64,000 bases of DNA. It comes from an uncultured Christensenella sp. (GTDB lineage Bacteria > Bacillota > Clostridia > Christensenellales > Borkfalkiaceae). This document shows positions 14,184 to 21,821 of this stretch, one piece after another. Position numbers and translations under genes: made by a program. The stretch's first letter is position 1; the number at the start of each line of letters is the position of its first letter. The notes below the pieces were generated by a model. It was given only the letters and a program-made list of their open reading frames with translations. It had not been told where the DNA came from and searched no databases. The stretch spans positions 178,952-242,951 of the forward strand of contig CAJTLT010000001.1 in NCBI GenBank assembly GCA_910577375.1, given 5' to 3'.

Positions 14184-16337
14184 CTAACTGAAATCGTTGT
14201 AATTGAACGGTGTACCGCTAAAACCTATAAACGAGCTTTTTTCCGTGCGTTCGTAAACAATGTTATAAACCTTGTTTGTTCCCTCGCTCGTATTCGTAAA
14301 TGTTACTGTTCCTACTAATGTATCGCTTGCGACATCATATCGCAAATCAAATTTAATATTTGAGTGCATAAGCGCGTTATATTTTATCGTGGTGTTTGTC
14401 AGTTCCGATATTTCCATTTTTAACGGGTAGCCCATAGGAATATTGAAAGTAGTAAGTAAACTAAATTGCGTATCACTTACCGCTTTGATTTCAAGGGGGT
14501 TGCCACTTAAATCTATTTTTCTGATAAACTCGTTTGCCTCGTCTGCATTTTCCCCGACACATTTACCAAGCCACGTACCAAACAAAGGCGAATTTGCGTT
14601 AAAAGACTGATTAACCACCGCAGTAAAAGTTACGTTTTCCGTTATCGCGTAACTTTCCAAATCGACAATGTTTTCCCCGTCGAGCGACCAGCCCGCAAAA
14701 TTTTCTATATTGACAACAGGTACGGTTGCATACTTGCCGTGTTCAACCGTTTGCATAGATACCGTTTTATCGTTGTTCTTAAACGTTACCGTATAGGACT
14801 GAATACGGAACACCGCCGTAAAAGTTACGTTTTCAGTAACGGTGTAATTGCTTACGTTGACGGTGTTCGTTCCGTCCACAGACCAGCCGACAAATACATA
14901 ATTTGTCTTTGTAGGGTTGGCGGGTACGGTAGGCTTGCCGTTGCGTTCGACTATCTGCGTATTGTGCATTTTGCCGTCCGCTATGAATTTGACATCATAC
15001 TTATACGTTATATCTGCGACAAATACGGTGTCGGCGGTTATGCGGTATTCGTTCACGTTGACCGCCACGCCGTTTACTTTCCAGCCGTTGAAAACTTTGT
15101 ACGCCGTGCTTGATGCCGTCGGCGCGGTTGCGTAGTTACCGCTTTTTACGGTTTCGTTTTTCAGCGTGGTTTCCTCGTACTTGAACACGACGGAATACAG
15201 CTTTGTGAATTTCGCCGTAAATGTTACGTTCTGCGTTACGGTGTAGGTTGTAAGATTTACAACGCTGTTTCCGTCTATCGTCCAGCCCTCGAACACATAG
15301 CCGTTTTTCGTAGGCGCGGCGGGCGGCGTTATGTTTGCGTTTTTCAATATGATTGCATTGTGATAGTTTTCGCCGTCAACCATAAAATTGACTTCGTATT
15401 TGTGCGTTACGTCGGCAACTATCTTTGTGTTCGCCGTTATGCGGTAAGTGGCAAGGTCGATAGATTCACCGTCAACCGTCCAGCCGTTGAATATAACGTA
15501 AGCCGTTGAGGGCGGCGTTGCAACCGTCAAAAGACTGTTCTTGTTTACTACTTGTATGTTGTAAACGCTACCGTCAAACTCGAACGTGGCAACGACTTGC
15601 TCGCCGCTTTCCAATGTAGACAGATACTGTTCGTAATAACTCACGGACTTTTGCAATTCCGCAATTTTAGCGTTCAGAGCGTTGACCACCGAAGAATTGT
15701 TTTGCGTTTGCAATGTCAAATCGGCAATCTGATTGTTAAGGCTTGCAATTTGCGCGTTCAGCCCGTTAATCGTCTTTGCGTTCAGAGCGTTGTTTTCTTG
15801 TAACTGCGTATTGAGATTTTGCAAGTTCGATAATTGCTCCGTAAGGGCGGCGATTTGCCGTTCGTTCTCGTCCTTATTGCCTTGTAGCGTAAGTATCTGC
15901 GTTGACAAATCGGCAATTTGCCCGTTCAATTCCGTAATGGTAATTTCGTTGCTTGTCTTGATTGTGTTCAGCGTTTCAATCTGTGTTTCCAGAGCGGCGC
16001 GTTGTTCGTTCAACGTAGCGACTTGCCCTTGATAGTCTTTGATAGAATTATTTAAGGCGGTTGCCTCGCTCGTATACTGCGATATTAAATCGTTTTGCGT
16101 GGTTATCGTGTCGCGGTAACTGTTTATCAGTTTGTCGTATTCGTCTTTGTCTTTGAGGGCGGTGGAATAGCCGTCCTCGTAAGATTTTTGCACGTCCTCT
16201 TGCGTGTATAGTCCGTTGCCCGCCATTCCGTCCTTGACCTTCGACCAATTTATAATGCCCCAAGTAAGTAGGAACGCGAACACGCCGATTATGAGAATAC
16301 TGAAAATGATTGTTAATACTTTTTTCGTTGTTGACAT
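14184..16337 (-). CDS. Membrane-anchored coiled-coil protein with five InlB-type repeats
   Basis: 717 residues. There is one transmembrane helix at about 7-28, then about 200 residues of Gln/Leu/Asn-rich heptads (coiled coil). Five repeats of about 65 residues follow, each with the F.GW..DG core of InlB-B/Listeria-Bacteroides repeats. A C-terminal domain of about 120 residues starts at SPLFGTWLGKCVGE. The shape suggests a rod projecting from the cell, or from a virion-like particle, with a tip domain. ATG 16337 has ribosome site AAGGAG; the open frame extends further upstream, but that would bury the membrane helix. Role could be adhesion or receptor binding. Confidence 0.7.
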   Translation of the reverse strand: MSTTKKVLTIIFSILIIGVFAFLLTWGIINWSKVKDGMAGNGLYTQEDVQKSYEDGYSTALKDKDEYDKLINSYRDTITTQNDLISQYTSEATALNNSIKDYQGQVATLNEQRAALETQIETLNTIKTSNEITITELNGQIADLSTQILTLQGNKDENERQIAALTEQLSNLQNLNTQLQENNALNAKTINGLNAQIASLNNQIADLTLQTQNNSSVVNALNAKIAELQKSVSYYEQYLSTLESGEQVVATFEFDGSVYNIQVVNKNSLLTVATPPSTAYVIFNGWTVDGESIDLATYRITANTKIVADVTHKYEVNFMVDGENYHNAIILKNANITPPAAPTKNGYVFEGWTIDGNSVVNLTTYTVTQNVTFTAKFTKLYSVVFKYEETTLKNETVKSGNYATAPTASSTAYKVFNGWKVNGVAVNVNEYRITADTVFVADITYKYDVKFIADGKMHNTQIVERNGKPTVPANPTKTNYVFVGWSVDGTNTVNVSNYTVTENVTFTAVFRIQSYTVTFKNNDKTVSMQTVEHGKYATVPVVNIENFAGWSLDGENIVDLESYAITENVTFTAVVNQSFNANSPLFGTWLGKCVGENADEANEFIRKIDLSGNPLEIKAVSDTQFSLLTTFNIPMGYPLKMEISELTNTTIKYNALMHSNIKFDLRYDVASDTLVGTVTFTNTSEGTNKVYNIVYERTEKSSFIGFSGTPFNYNDFS

Positions 16338-16347
16338 TGTTCGCTCC

Positions 16348-16875
16348 TTATAAAATTTCGATAATGCGTAGGCGTATGCCGTTGTCCGCAAAATACTGTT
16401 CGAGAAAACTTGCGTTTTCTTTGCCCGTCGTCGCAAGCATTAAAGTCGTTTTGTTGCTCAAAAACTTGACGGATATTTTCATAACCGCGCTGTTGATTAC
16501 GTTCCCGTTCGTGTCGTAAAAGTCCATATCTACCGTTGCGAAAACCGAGCCGGCGTTTATTTCCGTATTCAGCAGAACGTAGTCATTGAGTATAACCTGA
16601 TAGGTCTTTTTCTTGCCGTCAAAATTCTCGACTTTGAGCAAATCTTTTTCAAATGCGTATGTGTCGGTGTCGTCGTATAAATCGTGATAGAATACCGCGC
16701 TCGTAGACGAATAGTTAAAACTTTCTTGCGTGAATCGGTTGCTAATATCTATTGAGCCGTTTATATAACTTTCAGCCTTGATTTCCTTATACAACCGAAT
16801 CCCGCAGAAAACGGCGGCAACGATAATGACGAACGCCAGCAGATAGAGAATAACCATACCTATGATTTTTTTCAT
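16348..16875 (-). CDS. Single-pass membrane protein, unknown function
   Basis: 175 residues with one N-terminal transmembrane helix (about 5-26). An extracellular beta-rich region without cysteines follows. Its ATG overlaps the stop of the 437-residue gene (ATGA-type), and the rod protein gene starts just downstream. The three membrane genes therefore form one translational unit and probably one surface complex. No family recognised. Confidence 0.65.
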   Translation of the reverse strand: MKKIIGMVILYLLAFVIIVAAVFCGIRLYKEIKAESYINGSIDISNRFTQESFNYSSTSAVFYHDLYDDTDTYAFEKDLLKVENFDGKKKTYQVILNDYVLLNTEINAGSVFATVDMDFYDTNGNVINSAVMKISVKFLSNKTTLMLATTGKENASFLEQYFADNGIRLRIIEIL

Positions 16876-18185
16876 ATAAGCACCTCGCTGTATTCGTTGT
16901 TTATTGCGTTTGCCGTTCCGTCCAGCACAATACCGCGACTATGTTTTAATGTTTTCAGTCCCGTATCGTTCAGCGATTTTTCCAGCAAGTAAAATGTTCG
17001 TGCATTGCCCTTGATAGTCAGCGTATCAATTTCCAGTCCGTCGAAAGCGTTATAGTCAAGACCTACAACCTTGATTTCTTTACCCGTCAAATATTCGGAC
17101 TGTAAGTCCAGCGTTATATTGACCTTTGCGCGCGGCATATCTGCAAACAGTTTTTTGCCGTCCATAGAGAGCGAAAGAAAGTAGCCGTCGTAAACCTCGC
17201 TGTACCTATAAACGAACAACGCCGCGCCGTTCAACTTGCTTGTGTCCGTCAGCGTGTAAGTCATACGTTCTTGCCAATAGGTAGTGTCGATTTGTTCGTC
17301 CGATATATCATATTTCGGGTTACAGTCTATACAGTTGAACATTGACTGGCTACTATTCCGCGCGCCGTTCTCGTCATAATGGAATTTGAGTACGGAATAC
17401 GATTTTATTATGTCGGTTACGTCGTCCGTCTTATATTTTCCGCTTTCCGCGTCGAACTCTCGAATAGTAAAATACTCGCTTAAATCGACGGTTATATAGT
17501 AGTCGCCATAACCCGCGCTGTTCGAGCGTATCGCTTGCATACAGTCCGCGAACACGTTCAGATAGTTGTAGTAAATTATGTGTTGCGTGGGCTTGTTCCA
17601 AATCCACAGCGTGTACCATTGCCGTTCGTAGGTCGTCCAATCATAAGTTTTATCTAACTGTATCTGATAGGGCTTGCCGTCTATGCTTATCACGAACGCC
17701 GTTTCGCGGTTCAGTTGTGTGCGTAGTTTGCCGCCGTCCCAATTTATGCCGTTTGTTGTGTCGTAGTAGGTAAAATTTTGCGGTTCGTCGCGGTTGGCTT
17801 GTTCTGTCGTCGTTTCCACCAGCCGCAAGTCCTCTTGTTTCAAATCGCCCAAAAACTGCATTCCCGTAGAGCGGTAGCCCGTTGACAGTAGCTTGTAATC
17901 TGTAAAATAATTCAGTTTCATTTCCTGTAACGCGATACCGTTGTTTTTTGCGTTGCTGTAAAAATTCGCTTCCATAAAATACCGTTCCTCGAACTCATCT
18001 TTTTCCTCGTCCGTCAATTCGTCCGCTTTTTTTATGTCAAGCCCGATTTGATTGTCGATATAGTTTGTTCCGACCGTTATATCGTGAACAAAATAGTGGT
18101 AGTAAACAAACGCGATAATAACACATACGGCTATTACGGTTATAAACACCAAACAGCAGTTCGCAATCGTTTTTAATGCTTTCAT
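16872..18185 (-). CDS. Single-pass surface protein, unknown function
   Basis: 437 residues. An N-terminal transmembrane helix at about 8-30 is followed by a large extracellular domain rich in Tyr, Thr and Asp with a CIDC pair. It overlaps its neighbours on both sides by four bases. The layout (anchor plus ectodomain) is like the 175- and 717-residue products. It is not similar to any coat or conjugation protein I know. Confidence 0.65.
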   Translation of the reverse strand: MKALKTIANCCLVFITVIAVCVIIAFVYYHYFVHDITVGTNYIDNQIGLDIKKADELTDEEKDEFEERYFMEANFYSNAKNNGIALQEMKLNYFTDYKLLSTGYRSTGMQFLGDLKQEDLRLVETTTEQANRDEPQNFTYYDTTNGINWDGGKLRTQLNRETAFVISIDGKPYQIQLDKTYDWTTYERQWYTLWIWNKPTQHIIYYNYLNVFADCMQAIRSNSAGYGDYYITVDLSEYFTIREFDAESGKYKTDDVTDIIKSYSVLKFHYDENGARNSSQSMFNCIDCNPKYDISDEQIDTTYWQERMTYTLTDTSKLNGAALFVYRYSEVYDGYFLSLSMDGKKLFADMPRAKVNITLDLQSEYLTGKEIKVVGLDYNAFDGLEIDTLTIKGNARTFYLLEKSLNDTGLKTLKHSRGIVLDGTANAINNEYSEVLI

Positions 18186-18418
18186 AGTTCCTCCTTTTTT
18201 GATTTTTCTTTGAGGCTCAAAAAGTAGTCCGTCAGTTGCTTTTCATACCGCTTTATCATTATTTCGGTTATTCGGCTAATCGTTTTTTCCTGCGTTTCCG
18301 TCATACCGCTTTTATTAAGCTCGCTTGCTTTAACGTATAAAGGCACGTTCAGCATTAAAGAGCCGTCTTGTTTTTGTAAGCCGATATATGCAACTTTCAC
18401 AAAAGTTTCGTTCGCCAT
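18182..18418 (-). CDS. Small cytoplasmic element protein, unknown function
   Basis: 78 residues, with a beta-type first half and a long Lys/Glu helix at the end (MIKRYEKQLTDYFLSLKEKSKKEEL). It overlaps the following surface-protein gene by four bases. No family recognised. Confidence 0.55.
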   Translation of the reverse strand: MANETFVKVAYIGLQKQDGSLMLNVPLYVKASELNKSGMTETQEKTISRITEIMIKRYEKQLTDYFLSLKEKSKKEEL

Positions 18419-18420
18419 TT

Positions 18421-18657
18421 TTACCTCTTGCCGATATTCGGTATTTCTTTACCCAACGCCGCCCAATCTATCATTTTCATAGCCTCGTCCGCGCCAAAAT
18501 AATAAATGAATTTCCGCGCCGTTGCCTCGTTTACCGCGCCGCCGTCTAACAGCGTTTGTATTTCTCTTTCGTCAACGCCGATTTCACGCGCCAGCATAGC
18601 CGCAGTTATGCCGTACTTGTCTAAAAAGGCTTGCAATAATTCTTGTTTGATTTTCAC
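18421..18657 (-). CDS. Small helix-turn-helix-like protein
   Basis: 78 residues. Residues 8-50 (LQAFLDKYGITAAMLAREIGVDEREIQTLLDGGAVNEATARKF) follow a Cro/C1-type helix-turn-helix pattern. Probably a DNA-binding regulator of the membrane-protein genes it precedes, from which it is separated by two bases. Confidence 0.6.
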   Translation of the reverse strand: MKIKQELLQAFLDKYGITAAMLAREIGVDEREIQTLLDGGAVNEATARKFIYYFGADEAMKMIDWAALGKEIPNIGKR

Positions 18658-18732
18658 GTCCGCACCCCCGTTTCAGTAGTAGGCGGTTTTGCGCCTCTAC
18701 TTATAAGCACGGGAACGGCGAAAGTTCACGGT

Positions 18733-19131
18733 CTAATTCAAAAATTTTTTGATTTTTATGTAAATTCGCGTTAAGCGGTTGGCAATAGCAGACTTGCCGA
18801 CATTTTCCGCTTTTGCTATTTCCGTAATTGTCTTGCCCTCGTAAAATATCTTTTTGATTAGTGCTTGCTGTTCGGGCAATAGTTTTGTTATTGCTTTTTT
18901 TATTCGCTCGTCGTTCTCGCGCAACTCTACGGCGGTAAAAGAGTCGGCGGCATTGTCCGTAAAATCTACCCCGTTTTCCAATAGGTAGTAGAGCGATATA
19001 TGCCGCCGTGTTTCCCGCCAATGGTTGCGCTTTTCCTCTTGTTGTAATTGCAGGTGCAGAGCGTAAACCTCGTCCGTAACTTCGATTTCGCTTGTCGTGC
19101 CGTCTGCGAACGTGTATTTGATTTTCGACAT
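18733..19131 (-). CDS. Sigma-70 region 4-like regulator of the element
   Basis: 132 residues. The C-terminal part LPEQQALIKKIFYEGKTITEIAKAENVGKSAIANRLTRIYIKIKKFL is a clear sigma region 4 helix-turn-helix. The N-terminal part starts with a short beta motif (YTFADGTTSEIEV). Such half-sigma proteins are common on Bacillota mobile elements. Its ribosome site is locked in a long hairpin (see the entry at 19132-19193), so expression is probably controlled after transcription start. Confidence 0.75.
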   Translation of the reverse strand: MSKIKYTFADGTTSEIEVTDEVYALHLQLQQEEKRNHWRETRRHISLYYLLENGVDFTDNAADSFTAVELRENDERIKKAITKLLPEQQALIKKIFYEGKTITEIAKAENVGKSAIANRLTRIYIKIKKFLN

Positions 19132-19193
19132 AAAAAAGTCCTCCCGATTGAATTTGAAAATTGATTAGATTCCCAAATTCGCGCGGGAGGACT
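19132..19193 (-). promoter_or_regulatory. Ribosome-site-sequestering hairpin/attenuator before the sigma-like gene
   Basis: Outer 10-bp perfect stem AGTCCTCCCG (19137-19146) with CGGGAGGACT (19184-19193). Inner 7-bp stem GAATTTG (19150-19156) with CAAATTC (19174-19180). On the minus strand the last arm is CGGGAGGACT followed by six T and then the ATG (19131). The Shine-Dalgarno GGGAGGA is thus inside the stem, and the structure also has the form of an intrinsic terminator. Confidence 0.75.
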
Positions 19194-19229
19194 GCGACAT
19201 TTTATATTGCGACTTTTTTCGCAAGGCAT

Positions 19230-19263
19230 AAAAAAAGCGTTCACGCTGTTTTGCGTGAACGCT
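19230..19263 (-). terminator. Terminator after the three-helix membrane protein gene
   Basis: An 11-bp perfect stem AGCGTTCACGC/GCGTGAACGCT with a six-base loop, followed on the minus strand by seven T. Confidence 0.85.
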
Positions 19264-19311
19264 AAACTTTTATGTAGTTTTAAGATTTGTGTTTTATCAT
19301 ATTATTTCCGA

Positions 19312-19821
19312 TTAAATCGCACGGGCAAAAATAAAAGTCAGTATAGCCAACATTGTAGTTATCGCCGTAATACACATTGAAATAAAATACAACCGCCGCG
19401 CTTTTGCTTTTTGCGCTTTGACTTGTTCCGTATCGTTTTCATACATTTGTAAAACTTTTTCAAGCGGCATATTGCCCGATTTCGCTTTGCCGTCTATATC
19501 TTCGGCTTGCTTTTTATTCTCTCTCGATAATATCGTTTCCGATAAACTCAACGCAAACGAAACGGCAATCGCGGTGGTATATAACCCCAATAAAACCCAA
19601 TACCAAACGGGCTTTTTTGTATCGCACGGACAGCCCAAAAACAACGCTAATATAGCGGCAAGCGCATTGAGAGCAAGCGCGACTATTCCAAGTACAAACA
19701 ACTTTTTTTCCGCCGTCGGACTTTTTTCCGCTTTATTGTCTGCTATGGCTTGAATAAGGGCTATTTGTCTGACTTCAAAACGTTCCTTTTCTGAAAGTAT
19801 TTTGTTTTCATCTTCCGACAT
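19312..19821 (-). CDS. Element membrane protein with three helices, unknown function
   Basis: 169 residues. A charged N-terminus is followed by hydrophobic helices at about 44-64, 72-94 and 146-167, with a charged linker (about 95-145) between the second and third. No catalytic motif. It follows the lipoprotein gene by 22 bases and ends in a terminator, so these two form their own transcript. Confidence 0.65.
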   Translation of the reverse strand: MSEDENKILSEKERFEVRQIALIQAIADNKAEKSPTAEKKLFVLGIVALALNALAAILALFLGCPCDTKKPVWYWVLLGLYTTAIAVSFALSLSETILSRENKKQAEDIDGKAKSGNMPLEKVLQMYENDTEQVKAQKAKARRLYFISMCITAITTMLAILTFIFARAI

Positions 19822-19843
19822 AATTTTGTCCTCTTATGTTTTA

Positions 19844-21229
19844 TTAAAATTTTTCCGTGTTATTTTCCAAACGAACGCCCATTATGGCAATATTTTTGCC
19901 ATAGACGGGAATGTAATATTTTGTGCTGTCGGCTAAATTAGCAATCAATTTTTCGTCCGTATTTGCATATTCAATATTTACCGACTCTTCCCTTATGTTC
20001 GTATCGGTTATTTCAATTACCGTATATCTTGATGCATCACCAAACTGTTCATCAGTAGCAGTATAACCATTATTAATAATATACCTTGCCGCGTTTGTCT
20101 TTTCGCCGAAAAGTTTATCGCAAATGGCGTTGGTCAGGTCGGTGTGTTCTGCTTGTATGGTTGGGTTATACGATTTACTATATATTTCAGTAAAAACCAG
20201 CTTCCCTAATTCATTATTGCGAATATTTTGAACTGTCAAAGGCAATCCAAAATCAACCTTATAAAGGTTAATATGGTCAGCTTGCGAAGTTCGCAAATAA
20301 TTAAATATAAGATTTACGCCCGTTATATTTTTATCGTCTTTGGCAATATACCACGTTACATTAGAAATATTGTTTTCAGATACTGTTTCAGGATCAATAG
20401 CTTGATTATAAAGCCAATGTTTCGCGGCTTCCATTAAAACGTTATCGTTTAAGAATTCCAGCACTTGCGCGTTGGTAAGGGGCGCGTTTACGGTAACGGA
20501 ACAGTTCGCGCTCTTGCCGTTCGCGGTTGCGGTTATCGTAGCCGTGCCGTCTTTTAACGCAGTAATAACGCCGTTTTCCACCGACACTACGCCGGACGGC
20601 GCAACCGTCCACGTTACCGTTTTGTCCGTCGCGTTGTCGGGCGTAAGCGTTGCCGTCAGCGTTTCCGTTTCGTCTATTTCAAGCGTGAGTGCCGTTTTGT
20701 CTAATTCTATTCCCGTAACGTGTACGGGCTTTGCCGTAACGGTAACGGTGCAGTCCGCGCTCTTGCCGTCCGCCGTAGCCGTGATTTTCGCAGTTCCTTC
20801 CGCGATTGCCGTAACCTTGCCCGTATTATCTACCGTTGCGATATTCGTTTTGTCGCTTTCCCAAGTAACCGTTTTGTTTGTAGCGTTGTCGGGCTTTACG
20901 GTGGCGGTTAAGGTCGCCGTGCCGTCTACCTCTAACGTGATTTCCGTTTGACTTAATTCCACGCTTGCAACGGGAATTTTTACGCTCATAGTATAATCGC
21001 AAGTATCGCACTTGCCGTTGTTGTCGTTATCGGCGTGCGCGGCTTTGTCTTTTTCCTTTTGGTCGCAGCCGTCGTTCTTGCACTCGTGCCAATGGTGCGT
21101 TGTGCTTGTTACCCATTGTGTGCCGTAGTCGTGGGTATGTTTGGGCGTATCGTCGCCGCAAGCCGCAAACGAAAACGCGCAAGCGGTGAGCACAACCGCA
21201 GAGGTGAGCATTGCAAATAACTTTTTCAT
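19844..21229 (-). CDS. Lipoprotein with two Big2 immunoglobulin-like domains
   Basis: 461 residues. A signal peptide ends in the lipobox FAAC (Cys24). A His/Cys-rich segment follows (HWHECKNDGCDQ, GKCDTCDY), resembling small zinc-binding spacers of Clostridia surface lipoproteins. Next come two Big2 domains (about 85-165 and 166-247), each ending in GKSA[DN]C[ST]VTV. A unique C-terminal domain of about 200 residues completes it. Probably displayed on the cell surface, possibly for attachment or exclusion. Confidence 0.75.
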   Translation of the reverse strand: MKKLFAMLTSAVVLTACAFSFAACGDDTPKHTHDYGTQWVTSTTHHWHECKNDGCDQKEKDKAAHADNDNNGKCDTCDYTMSVKIPVASVELSQTEITLEVDGTATLTATVKPDNATNKTVTWESDKTNIATVDNTGKVTAIAEGTAKITATADGKSADCTVTVTAKPVHVTGIELDKTALTLEIDETETLTATLTPDNATDKTVTWTVAPSGVVSVENGVITALKDGTATITATANGKSANCSVTVNAPLTNAQVLEFLNDNVLMEAAKHWLYNQAIDPETVSENNISNVTWYIAKDDKNITGVNLIFNYLRTSQADHINLYKVDFGLPLTVQNIRNNELGKLVFTEIYSKSYNPTIQAEHTDLTNAICDKLFGEKTNAARYIINNGYTATDEQFGDASRYTVIEITDTNIREESVNIEYANTDEKLIANLADSTKYYIPVYGKNIAIMGVRLENNTEKF

Positions 21230-21560
21230 ATCGTTACCTCATAAAATTTTTTTTGATTTCCGATTAAGATTTTTTGTATGCGGTAGAAGCTCTACCGCAT
21301 ACAGGGGCGCGCCCCTGAAAAAAACTTTAATTGTTTCCCTTGTGCGTTTTACGGGTTTGCCGTTTCAACGCGCTTTTTTCTTGTTTTTTATTCTATCATA
21401 TTTTCAGCCGTTTTTCAAGCGTTTGCGCCGTTTTTTTCTTTTCCGTATATTTTACAATTTACGACCTTATTTTCTCGTTTGCGATAAAATTTCTTGTTCT
21501 ATTCGTGATAAAATTTTTGTGAGGTTATTTTTCTTTTCATAAGAATTAAATAGTTTTATT
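21230..21560. other. Non-coding stretch with two palindromes
   Basis: It holds a hairpin ATGCGGTAGA-AGC-TCTACCGCAT (21278-21300) and a perfect 16-bp palindrome CAGGGGCGCGCCCCTG (21302-21317), both upstream of the lipoprotein gene on the minus strand. The rest is T-rich. The two palindromes could be a terminator or operators; no gene is seen. Confidence 0.5.
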
Positions 21561-21761
21561 GTTCGCAAGGTGCTTACCGTCTGAGGACGGAATACGCCGC
21601 CTTGTGTAATTGTAAAGCGGGCAAGCGGTTGTATTTTCCGCGAGCGGAAAATCTCCACCGTCAGCTTCTTTTTTTGCGGACAAAAAAAGTATGACCACAC
21701 TTGACAATTCCCCTGCGGCGGCATTTCTTTTGCAGTTAAGACGGTAAGCACCAAAGCGAAC
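21561..21761. other. Large nested inverted-repeat region, candidate structured RNA or single-strand origin
   Basis: Outer arms: GTTCGC (21561-21566) and GGTGCTTACCGTCT (21569-21582) pair with AGACGGTAAGCACC (21739-21752) and GCGAAC (21756-21761). Inside, GCCGCC (21596-21601) pairs with GGCGGC (21717-21722) and AATTGT (21608-21613) with ACAATT (21704-21709). Two local hairpins are ATTTTCCGC/GCGGAAAAT (21633-21652) and a 9-bp stem CTTTTTTTG/CAAAAAAAG (21668-21689). The whole 200 bases would fold as one branched structure just upstream of the recombinase gene. Confidence 0.6.
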
Positions 21762-21821
21762 AACAAAATTTTTAAGCCGCCGTTTGCACACCACGCAGAC
21801 AGCGCAAAGGAGTATCACACA

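Noticed and set aside
14739..16032. Long plus-strand open frames inside the InlB-repeat gene
   Set aside because: They mirror the repetitive coding sequence on the minus strand and have no ribosome sites or domains.
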